A stretch of 12,356 nucleotides of DNA from Clostridia bacterium (GTDB lineage: Bacteria > Bacillota > Clostridia > Oscillospirales > CAG-272): contig JAFTNI010000239.1 of the NCBI GenBank assembly GCA_017451975.1, forward strand, positions 1 through 12,356, in the 5' to 3' direction. The notes below the pieces were generated by a model that saw only the letters and a program-made list of their open reading frames with translations, did no database searches and was not told where the DNA came from. Numbering within the stretch: the stretch's first letter is position 1; the number at the start of each line of letters is the position of its first letter. The translations under genes were made by a program, and so were the position numbers. Positions 1 to 6,324 of this stretch are shown in pieces.

Positions 1-291
1 AACGACGCTAAGGGCGACCCGCTCGTAACAGGCGAAGGTCTTGTAGCGCTCAAGGTTATGACAGCTGAAATGTTCGAAAGCCTCAAAGCTCAGACACTCG
101 CTATCACAAAGATCGTTGCAGACGACCTCAAATCCATCGGTCTTGACCTTTGGGATATCAAGTTCGAATTCGGTTACAACGGCGACGAAGTTATTCTTAT
201 CGACGAAATCGCTTCCGGCAATATGAGAGTTTACAAAGACGGCGAAATCGTTCCCCCCGTTGAACTCACAAAGCTTATCCTTAACAGATAA
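1..291 (+). CDS. purC: SAICAR synthetase (PurC), C-terminal part
   Basis: The window opens inside this gene; 96 C-terminal residues are visible in frame 1, ending with TAA at 289-291. The family joins aspartate to CAIR using ATP, giving SAICAR in cytoplasmic purine biosynthesis. The recognisable part is the C-terminal half of the fold: LDLWDIKFEFG (about residues 48-58 of the fragment), a short hairpin, then LIDEIASGNMRVYKDG (66-81), which matches the DEIS-type nucleotide and substrate-binding segment of PurC. The tail after it is short, and the usual long C-terminal helix of bacillar PurC seems reduced, so this may be a clostridial subtype. The next gene has its own promoter, and the hairpin just downstream suggests purC ends a transcript. 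The assignment rests on this C-terminal segment only. Confidence 0.85.
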   Translation, partial: NDAKGDPLVTGEGLVALKVMTAEMFESLKAQTLAITKIVADDLKSIGLDLWDIKFEFGYNGDEVILIDEIASGNMRVYKDGEIVPPVELTKLILNR

Positions 292-304
292 ATTGCAAAA
301 AATC

Positions 305-331
305 AAGAGCAGAGTAAAATCTGCTCTTTTT
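305..331 (+). terminator. Intrinsic terminator after purC
   Basis: A perfect 9-bp stem, AAGAGCAGA (305-313) with TCTGCTCTT (320-328), has a 6-nt loop and runs into a T-rich stretch (TTTTTGTTTT). It starts 13 nt after the purC stop codon. Confidence 0.9.
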
Positions 332-353
332 GTTTTGCCTCTTTTTCAATTGC

Positions 354-382
354 TTGACAAAAAATGCCATATATGATACAAT
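354..382 (+). promoter_or_regulatory. Sigma-A-type promoter of the beta-helix gene
   Basis: A consensus -35 TTGACA (354-359), a 17-bp spacer and a -10 TACAAT (377-382) preceded by TGA at 374-376, giving an extended -10. The expected start of transcription is near 389, leaving a leader of about 25 nt. The -10 box is one arm of a perfect inverted repeat (377-391), listed separately. Confidence 0.8.
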
Positions 383-391
383 TTTATTGTA
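377..391. promoter_or_regulatory. Candidate operator palindrome on the -10 box
   Basis: TACAAT-TTT-ATTGTA is a perfect inverted repeat with 6-bp arms and a 3-bp centre. It covers the -10 hexamer and the predicted start of transcription, where a bound repressor would block initiation. It is AT-rich, so chance is a real alternative. Confidence 0.35.
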
Positions 392-401
392 ATATTTTAT
401 T

Positions 402-407
402 AGGAGG
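402..407 (+). promoter_or_regulatory. Strong ribosome binding site, beta-helix gene
   Basis: AGGAGG lies 5 nt before the ATG at 413 and fixes that start. No other start codon with a comparable site is nearby. Confidence 0.85.
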
Positions 408-412
408 CAGAT

Positions 413-2206
413 ATGATATATTTGCACAACACCGGCGAAAGTTTTTCCGATATATATAAAGCGCGCGAAGCTGTTTTGAATTTTGCACGCATATGCGAAC
501 CTAAAGAACATATGAAAACCGAGCTTGTTTTAGATGCCGGCGAGTATGTGCTTTCTTCCCCTCTCGTTTTTTCCAAAGAGGAGAACCCCGAGCTTGAAAA
601 TATATCACTTTATATCACCTGCGAAAACGGAAAGGCCACGTTTACTTCACAAAAAGCACTCGATGGGAAAAGGTTCATCAAAAACGCAAACTATTATACA
701 TATCAATTTGAAAAAGATGAAAACGGAAAATTCCCTGCCCTGCGCGACCTTTACCTGCACGGCAAGCGTCTGCCCATATGCAGGAGCGCATTTTTTATAC
801 ACGCTTTTAACTTTTCGGAAGAAAACAGGCGTAATAACAGCGAAAATTTAGAGGGCATCTACATACCCGAAGAGGCGGCAGAGCTTCTTGCACCCGCCGA
901 GCTCGGCTCTGCGGAGATAACACTTTACGTAGAATGGGAATTTTTCACGCTCCACGTTATCGGCATAGATAAAACGCGCACAAAGCTCGATGAAGAAGGC
1001 AAAAAACACGTTTTGCTTAAAATCAAGCCCGACGAGCTCTACTGCTATGTAAATGGTGTGAACAAATATTTAAAACCATTGAACCGTGAATTTTTCCTTG
1101 CAAACATCCCCTCGTTGCTCATAGAAGGCTCTTGGTGCTACGACGTGCGCACGGGCGTGCTCTGCTATAAGCCCAAAAGCGGCACGGCAGAAGGTCTTTC
1201 CTATGCTGTGCTCGAAAAGCTACTCGTTTTCGATGGTATGGACGGCGTGAGCATAGAAAACCTCGATTTCACCGGTATTACAGATAAATACGTGCCCGAA
1301 AACGGGTATATTTCGGGGCAAGCCAACGTAGAAATGCGTGTGCACGGCAAAGTCGCGGAAGCGGCGGTAATAGCAAAAAATACGCGAAGATTTCGTGCTA
1401 AAAAATGCAAATTTTACGAGCTCGGCGCAGGCGGCATACTCGCCATGGGAGAGCTTGCCATGATACATATTAGCTCCTGTAGCTTTGAAAATATCGCTAT
1501 GAGCGCAATTTCCATAGGCAATCCCACGAGAATTTCCCGTGAAAAAGAAAACTGCAGCTATGACGCGCGCGTGGAAAACAACCTTTTCCGCCGCATAGGG
1601 TATGAGTTCCCCTCCTCCCCCGCAATACACATTTTCCGTGTAGACGGCGTGAGTATTTGCCGCAACACCATAGAATATTGTGCATATTCGGGCGTTTCCG
1701 TCGGCTGGCTGTGGAGTGCGCTTTCCTGCGCCCTCGGCGAGCTTATAAATATACGCGATGCACAAATTTCACACAATAAAATAATGCACCATATGCAGCT
1801 CCTGCGCGACGGCGGTGCTATATATGCCGTTGGCGGCAATTGCACGGTGGAAAACACCCGCTTCTTCAATTTTATGCACGATAATTTCGCATATCGCGAA
1901 GATGTAAAGCGCACCGTGCGCGGATATTACCTGGACGGCTCTTCCTCCAACTGGCACGTTTACGACAACGTTGTTTCGGGCGCGCAACGCCCCGCTTTTT
2001 CGCAGTTTATCGTGCCCGAGCAGTACACGAAAAACAATTTTGTGGAAAACACCTACACCACCGAGCCTATGGACGTAGAAAACCATTGCCCGGAACGGAA
2101 CGTTATTTTTGAGCGTACCTACACAGAGCCCACACTTGAGGCACTGTTTACAAAATATCCGAAAGCACGCGATATTTTTGAAAAATCGGGGTGCGATTTA
2201 AGGTAA
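413..2206 (+). CDS. Right-handed parallel beta-helix protein, probable carbohydrate-active enzyme
   Basis: A 597-residue protein with no signal peptide or membrane segment, so probably cytoplasmic. Residues about 38-120 look like the N-terminal part of the family (DAGEYVLSSPLVF, then LYLHGKRLP at 113-121). WCYDVRTGVLCYKP (241-254) matches the conserved segment before the helix. From about 270 onward there are irregular coils typical of a Beta_helix domain, such as VSIENLDFTGI, KKCKFYELGAGGI, ARVENNLFRRIG and VSICRNTIEYCAYSGVSVGW. DGGAIYAVGG (466-475) and GYYLDGSSSNWHVYDNVV (504-521) are the most family-like stretches. The C-terminus (ALFTKYPKARDIFEKSG, about 577-593) is helical. Such proteins are often glycoside hydrolases or polysaccharide lyases, but I cannot assign the catalytic residues or substrate. 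Convergence with a GH31 gene supports a role in glycan use. The gene has its own strong promoter and ribosome site. Confidence 0.85.
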   Translation: MIYLHNTGESFSDIYKAREAVLNFARICEPKEHMKTELVLDAGEYVLSSPLVFSKEENPELENISLYITCENGKATFTSQKALDGKRFIKNANYYTYQFEKDENGKFPALRDLYLHGKRLPICRSAFFIHAFNFSEENRRNNSENLEGIYIPEEAAELLAPAELGSAEITLYVEWEFFTLHVIGIDKTRTKLDEEGKKHVLLKIKPDELYCYVNGVNKYLKPLNREFFLANIPSLLIEGSWCYDVRTGVLCYKPKSGTAEGLSYAVLEKLLVFDGMDGVSIENLDFTGITDKYVPENGYISGQANVEMRVHGKVAEAAVIAKNTRRFRAKKCKFYELGAGGILAMGELAMIHISSCSFENIAMSAISIGNPTRISREKENCSYDARVENNLFRRIGYEFPSSPAIHIFRVDGVSICRNTIEYCAYSGVSVGWLWSALSCALGELINIRDAQISHNKIMHHMQLLRDGGAIYAVGGNCTVENTRFFNFMHDNFAYREDVKRTVRGYYLDGSSSNWHVYDNVVSGAQRPAFSQFIVPEQYTKNNFVENTYTTEPMDVENHCPERNVIFERTYTEPTLEALFTKYPKARDIFEKSGCDLR

Positions 2207-2210
2207 TATA

Positions 2211-2239
2211 AAAACGGAGGCTGCTAGCCTCCGTTTTTT
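2211..2239. terminator. Shared bidirectional terminator between convergent genes
   Basis: A perfect 12-bp stem (2211-2222 with 2226-2237) has a GCT loop. The plus strand runs into six T (2234-2239). The minus strand runs into TTTTT followed by ATATT, so it can also end transcription of the GH31 gene. It begins 4 nt after the beta-helix stop codon. Confidence 0.9.
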
Positions 2240-2342
2240 ATTCCCAGCTATCTATTTCTTTTAAATAATCGCGAAATTTACCTTCATCACGAATTCTGTT
2301 AAACGCAGGTTTTGCAAAATATGCGGCATTGAGATATTTACT
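2238..2342 (-). other. In-frame 34-codon extension behind the GH31 stop codon
   Basis: Reading on past the GH31 TAA (2343-2345) in the same frame gives 34 sense codons, then a second TAA at 2238-2240. The translation is mixed, charged and protein-like: it begins SKYLNAAYFAKPAF, continues through RIRDEGKFRDYL and ends EIDSWE. It has no ATG and no ribosome site, so it is not a separate gene. Its stop codon directly abuts the terminator stem, as expected of a true gene end. It is probably a C-terminal tail cut off by a nonsense mutation, or less likely a readthrough extension. Confidence 0.5.
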
Positions 2343-4727
2343 TTACCACGCTTCGGTAAGTCTTATCTTTTCGTTTTCGGTAAGCCCTTCCCACGTCATA
2401 ACGGTACGCATAAGCTCCTTGTCGTCGAGCTCGCGCAAGCGCCAAAGCTTTTCTTTTTCGCGATTGGAAAGCTCAAGGCGTGTAAGCGCCCAAAGGTAGC
2501 GTTCGTTGCGGTATGCGTGCGCGTCGGATTTGTATGCAACCTCCGCCGTGTACGCCACACCCGGCAATGCTTCGAAAGAAACGCTCACGAATTCATCTAT
2601 GTGAAGGTCCGCCTCCACAGGCTCACCGTCCGCATAAACGCAAACACTGCCATCCTTTATATTGCGGAATTCAAGCGTAATTCTGCGCTCTGCCACACCG
2701 GGCTCAGCTTCGAAAAATACCGTCTGCGCGCCCTCTTCCGCCTTAGTGCGGAATTTCGTTTCGCCACCGTCCTCGCGCAAGGTATATTCGCCGTCGCCGT
2801 TAAATATCATAACCTTCAGCTTATCCGGCTCTGCGATGCTGTTCGTATGCTTGCGCGCGTCAAGGGGCAAAATTCCGCCTGCTTTTGCAAAAACGGGTAT
2901 ACTTTCCATAAAGCGTACAGTGTCTACCCATCTTCCGCCGCCGTAAACGTCGCCTGTGAAAATATCTGTCCAAGTACCTTCGGGGAGCCATATGCGCGTG
3001 CGCGCTAAGCCCTTTTTGTCGCCCATCGTCGTAACGGGTGCAACAAGAAGCTCTGTGCCAAACATATATTGCCCCTTCGCGTCATATGCATCCTCTTTTT
3101 CAGGGTATTCGTAGTACATCGGCTCAATAAGCGCTCTGCCCTTATCGTGCGTATCGAGCATAGCGGAGTAGATATACGGTATAAGCGCGTGGCGCATGCG
3201 CATAAATTCCTCGGCAATAAGCCCCGCCCCGCCCATTTGAGCAATCGGCTCCTTCGTGCAATATTCCGCGCTCGTGCAGTGAAGCCTGTTTATAGGGCTG
3301 AAAACGCCGAACTGAACGAAGCGAAGGTAAAGCTCGCTATCGTTTTCGCCGCCCTGGTGTCCGCCAATATCGTGGCTCCACCAAGTAAAGCCGATGTTGG
3401 AGGCAGTTGCCGTGAAGTAAGGAAGGTAAGCGAGCGTTTTCCACGTTGCAAGGGTATCACCCGAAAATCCCAGCGGGTAGCGGTGAGCGCCCATGCCCGA
3501 ATAGCGAGAAAGTATAAGCGGAGTTTTTTCCTTGCCATTATCCATCGTGTGGTAATGGTTCAGCACCCACATAATGTCAATTCCCGCCGCCTTTGCGCGC
3601 GGACCCTGCTGCCAGTCTATCCACCAGAAGTCAACTCCGTCGCGCTCATATGGCTTATGCAAAATTCTGAAATATGCGTTTATCCATTTGTCGCTTGTGA
3701 AATCAAGGTCTACCTTGCGCTCTGTGGCTGGGTCTATGCCCATTTCACGCGCCATTTCCTCATACATATCCTCAAACCAGCGCACGCCCGTCGCGGGGTG
3801 GAGGTTGAGCGTTACGGCACAGCCGCGATCGTGAAGCTTTTTCAGAAACGCTTTGTAATCGGGGAAAAGATTCGTGTTCCAGCTATATCCCGTCCAGCCC
3901 GAAAAACCGCCGTAGTAATCGCCGTTTTCACCGCTTCTTTTTTCAAGCGGCATTTTATCTTCTATACCCGGCTTATCCTGGATGTTCTGCGTGTTCCAAT
4001 GCCAGTCCATATCAACCGTAGCAACGGTTATGGGCACGTCGCGTTCTTCCATTCTGTCCAGCACGTTGAGGTATTGGCGTTCTGTATAAGCGTAATATCT
4101 GCTCCACCAGTTGCCCAGTGCATAGCGGGGAAGCTTCGGTGTATCGCCGCATATCATGTAGAACGCACGCACAGCCGCGCGGTAATCGCGCCCATATGCA
4201 AATACATATATATCCAGCTCGTCGCGGCGCTTCTTTTCTATCATACCGTTTTCGAGCAACACAGAGGATTTCGTATAATCGAGCACGGCAACACCGTTTT
4301 TTGCCACAACGCCCCTGTCCAGCTCAATGGGGCGCGGCTCGATTTTCCCCCTCAGATCTATAAGATCGCCGCCTTCGCAGCAATCGAGCGTGCAGTATGT
4401 GCCGCCGAGGTTTTCGCTGTTATCGAGAGCTATCCTCCTGCCGCCGAGAATAACGTGGCTTTTTTCAAATTCCTCGCAAAGCACAAGCTCTGCGCGCGCT
4501 GTCTTTATTCTGAGCGCTCCCGCTTCTTCCTTTGCTTCAAACGGAACGGGCGGCATATCGCGGAACCACACCGCCTCCGTCGCCTCGTCGCAGAAGATGC
4601 GCCCCTCGTCCTTTTCTATACGGAAAAGGCGGTCTGCCAGCACCGTTACGCGGTAATCACCGAAAAGCACGATGTTTGCGGGGTTTGCCAAAGGTCTTGT
4701 TTTTGCAATAAGATGTTTTTCGAGCAT
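2343..4727 (-). CDS. Glycoside hydrolase family 31 (alpha-glycosidase)
   Basis: A 794-residue retaining alpha-glycosidase of the GH31 TIM-barrel family. An N-terminal beta-domain (about 1-195) precedes the barrel, which starts near NWWSRYYAYTERQY (206-219) and TVATVDMDWHW (234-244). The nucleophile is predicted as D371 in WWIDWQQG (368-375) and the acid/base as D424 in GFSGDTLATW (420-429). Other family segments are FTWWSHDIGGHQGG (447-460) and the distal beta-domains from about 560 (QYMFGTELLVAPV) to 735. The nucleophile context differs from the WxDMNE of typical alpha-glucosidases and alpha-xylosidases, so the sugar specificity is open. The last 50 or so residues are a charged helical extension, apparently continued beyond the stop. 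There is no signal peptide, so it is probably cytoplasmic. The ATG at 4725-4727 is preceded by GGAGG nine bases away. Confidence 0.93.
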   Translation of the reverse strand: MLEKHLIAKTRPLANPANIVLFGDYRVTVLADRLFRIEKDEGRIFCDEATEAVWFRDMPPVPFEAKEEAGALRIKTARAELVLCEEFEKSHVILGGRRIALDNSENLGGTYCTLDCCEGGDLIDLRGKIEPRPIELDRGVVAKNGVAVLDYTKSSVLLENGMIEKKRRDELDIYVFAYGRDYRAAVRAFYMICGDTPKLPRYALGNWWSRYYAYTERQYLNVLDRMEERDVPITVATVDMDWHWNTQNIQDKPGIEDKMPLEKRSGENGDYYGGFSGWTGYSWNTNLFPDYKAFLKKLHDRGCAVTLNLHPATGVRWFEDMYEEMAREMGIDPATERKVDLDFTSDKWINAYFRILHKPYERDGVDFWWIDWQQGPRAKAAGIDIMWVLNHYHTMDNGKEKTPLILSRYSGMGAHRYPLGFSGDTLATWKTLAYLPYFTATASNIGFTWWSHDIGGHQGGENDSELYLRFVQFGVFSPINRLHCTSAEYCTKEPIAQMGGAGLIAEEFMRMRHALIPYIYSAMLDTHDKGRALIEPMYYEYPEKEDAYDAKGQYMFGTELLVAPVTTMGDKKGLARTRIWLPEGTWTDIFTGDVYGGGRWVDTVRFMESIPVFAKAGGILPLDARKHTNSIAEPDKLKVMIFNGDGEYTLREDGGETKFRTKAEEGAQTVFFEAEPGVAERRITLEFRNIKDGSVCVYADGEPVEADLHIDEFVSVSFEALPGVAYTAEVAYKSDAHAYRNERYLWALTRLELSNREKEKLWRLRELDDKELMRTVMTWEGLTENEKIRLTEAW

Positions 4728-4736
4728 TTTTCTTTA

Positions 4737-4741
4737 CCTCC
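4737..4741 (-). promoter_or_regulatory. Ribosome binding site of the GH31 gene
   Basis: GGAGG on the minus strand, 9 nt before the ATG at 4727, supports that start. Confidence 0.8.
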
Positions 4742-4762
4742 GAAAAAGTTCCTTTTTATTGA

Positions 4763-4790
4763 ATTTTATCATATCTGCGGCAAAAGTCAA
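4763..4790 (-). promoter_or_regulatory. Promoter of the GH31 gene
   Basis: On the minus strand, TTGACT (4785-4790), a 16-bp spacer and TAAAAT (4763-4768) with an upstream TGA form an extended -10 promoter. The leader would be about 28 nt. Confidence 0.7.
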
Positions 4791-4871
4791 CATCAAATTT
4801 GTATGATTATATTTTATTTTTTCAAAAAAACAAAAAATTTAAAATTAATTAAAAGTTTACAAAAAGAAATA

Positions 4872-4900
4872 TTGCTTTTTTTGCAACAACATATTATAAT
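4872..4900 (+). promoter_or_regulatory. Promoter of the membrane-protein gene
   Basis: TTGCTT (4872-4877), a 17-bp spacer and a perfect TATAAT (4895-4900) lie in an AT-rich divergent region with A/T tracts upstream. This promoter could also drive rnpB, which follows the gene closely. Confidence 0.7.
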
Positions 4901-4936
4901 ATATATATTACGATTTTTGAAAGGAGCTGATTTTTC

Positions 4937-5848
4937 TTGGCAGAAGATTTTAACGATTTCGGTAGCTACAGGCGAGAGCTTGAAAACGAAGAATTCCGAA
5001 ATCGCCCCCTTATACGAAAAATATTCAGCCTTCGTGCGCTGAAATTTGCCTTGAAATGGTTCGGTTATCTGCTTATATTTGCTGTTTTTGCCATTCTTCT
5101 CTGGCGAATTTTCTCCTCCAAGCTTCCCAAAGCTGCCTCTGAGGTTATATGGACGGAAAATTCCTTCGCCGCTTACGAAAAATACGGCGACGACCTTCTT
5201 ATATACACGCAGGACGTTGGCACGGCATTTGAAAAAGACGGTAAATTCTCTATTTACGAGTTCCACTATATCCCCGCCGTAAACGAAGTTCAGTTCACGG
5301 TAAGGTTTAACAAAAGCACGATAGACAGGCTTGCCGAGGAACTTACGGAAGAAACACGCGAAAAGCTTGGCGAAGCCTTCACAGATGCCGACGTTGTAAC
5401 GGCAGATATGCTTGGCAAGCTTCCCTTCACGTTTGTTCTGCGCGATGAGCTTGGAAACGTCTATACGTCTTACGAATTCACAACGTTCGAAAAGAATCGC
5501 TACACATACGTTCGCGTTGCCTTTTCGGGCATCGACCTTTACGATATTGAAAAGGGCGCACCCGGCGTGCTTTTCCCCACACCTGAAAGCCCCAACCCCG
5601 ATTATATCTACAAGGGCGAGCTTAAAGGCGAATATGTGAAATCACCCACGGAAACGCTTTACTTCGACGCTTACTATACGGAAGTGTTTGAAAAGTTCGG
5701 GGCAGATGCGGAAAAATCCTTTATGAAAGAGCCCGTAGTTCTCTACCGCCACGAAAGACCGACGGAAAGCATAAGCTACAATAAACCCAAAAGCGCCGAC
5801 GCGCTTACAAAATCCACCCCCTCGGCAGCCTTGCCCGAGGAGGAATAA
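4937..5848 (+). CDS. Single-pass membrane protein of unknown function
   Basis: I do not recognise a family for this 303-residue protein. The first 40 residues are charged and probably cytoplasmic. One membrane helix follows at about 41-59 (WFGYLLIFAVFAILLWRIF), then an extracytoplasmic domain of about 240 residues. That domain has alternating beta-like and charged stretches (LLIYTQDVGTAFE, VQFTVRFNKSTIDRLAEEL, YVRVAFSGIDLYDIEKGAP) and ends in a low-complexity acidic tail, LPEEE. The start is TTG: an in-frame TGA lies three codons upstream, the next in-frame ATG is far inside, and AAGGAG (4921-4926) sits 10 nt before. Base composition matches its neighbours. The gene stops 13 nt before rnpB, with no terminator between them. 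The fold suggests an envelope-anchored protein; nothing visible shows a catalytic site. Confidence 0.8.
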   Translation: MAEDFNDFGSYRRELENEEFRNRPLIRKIFSLRALKFALKWFGYLLIFAVFAILLWRIFSSKLPKAASEVIWTENSFAAYEKYGDDLLIYTQDVGTAFEKDGKFSIYEFHYIPAVNEVQFTVRFNKSTIDRLAEELTEETREKLGEAFTDADVVTADMLGKLPFTFVLRDELGNVYTSYEFTTFEKNRYTYVRVAFSGIDLYDIEKGAPGVLFPTPESPNPDYIYKGELKGEYVKSPTETLYFDAYYTEVFEKFGADAEKSFMKEPVVLYRHERPTESISYNKPKSADALTKSTPSAALPEEE

Positions 5849-5861
5849 CAAAAGTTAAAAC

Positions 5862-6235
5862 CCATGACCGAATGAAACGATCGCGTGATATGTTGCCGAA
5901 AGGTATTATCATGAGGAAAGTCCGGGCTTCACAGGGCAGGATAACGGATAACGTCCGCCGAAGGTGACTTCCGGGAAAGTGCAACAGAAATAAACCGCCG
6001 TGCCCAAGTACGGTAAGGATGGAAAGGCGAGGTAAGAGCTCACCGACCCCCAGGTAACCGGGGGTGCCATGTAAACCCTATCCGAAGCAACGCCCCGCGC
6101 AGAAGGCCTGCCCGGCCGAAGCGAAAGCTTATGCGCGCGGCGGCAACCCGCATTTTGCGGGTAAGGTGTGCGGTAACGCACATCGCAGATAGATGATCGT
6201 TCTCGACAGAACCCGGCTTACACGTTCGGTCATGG
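5862..6235 (+). ncRNA. rnpB: RNase P RNA (type A)
   Basis: The catalytic RNA of RNase P, which removes the 5' leader of pre-tRNAs together with the RnpA protein. Ends are set by the P1 helix: CCATGACCGAATG (5862-5874) pairs with CGTTCGGTCATGG (6223-6235), about 374 nt in all. Conserved regions are visible: GAGGAAAGTCC (5913-5923), GTGCAACAGAAA (5979-5990), GGTAAGAGCTCACCG (6031-6045) and ACAGAACCCGGCTTAC (6206-6221), the first and last supplying P4. P2 is AACGATC near the 5' end with GATCGTT near the 3' end. Two adjacent hairpins, CCCGCA-TTT-TGCGGG (6147-6161) and TGTGCG-GTAA-CGCACA (6167-6182), fit P13 and P14 and point to type A. The P12 region (6095-6137) may be branched. No clear separate promoter was seen in the 40 nt upstream. 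Confidence 0.96.
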
Positions 6236-6245
6236 TTTTTATACC

Positions 6246-6274
6246 AAAATCTCCTTGAAAACAAGGAGATTTTT
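6246..6274. terminator. Terminator behind rnpB
   Basis: A perfect 12-bp stem, AAAATCTCCTTG (6246-6257) with CAAGGAGATTTT (6262-6273), has an AAAA loop and T-rich end. It lies 10 nt after the P1 helix of rnpB. The A-rich 5' arm lets it act on the other strand too. Confidence 0.88.
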
Positions 6275-6284
6275 CAGACTGTCG

Positions 6285-6324
6285 AAAAAGAAAAGACTTG
6301 CAAAAAGCAAGTCTTTTCTTTTTT
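6285..6324. terminator. Terminator behind murA
   Basis: A long perfect stem, about 15 bp plus a C-G closing pair (6285-6301 with 6307-6323), has an AAAAA loop. On the minus strand it overlaps the murA stop codon and runs into T-rich sequence. With the preceding hairpin it forms a tandem barrier between convergent rnpB and murA. Confidence 0.88.

Noticed and set aside
3069..5042. A 657-codon open frame on the plus strand
   Set aside because: It is antisense to the GH31 gene over most of its length, reads across the divergent promoter region, and has no ribosome site or family resemblance. It is a shadow of the GH31 codon bias.
5909..6264. Two minus-strand ORFs over the rnpB region
   Set aside because: They are antisense to conserved RNase P RNA structure and have no start signals.
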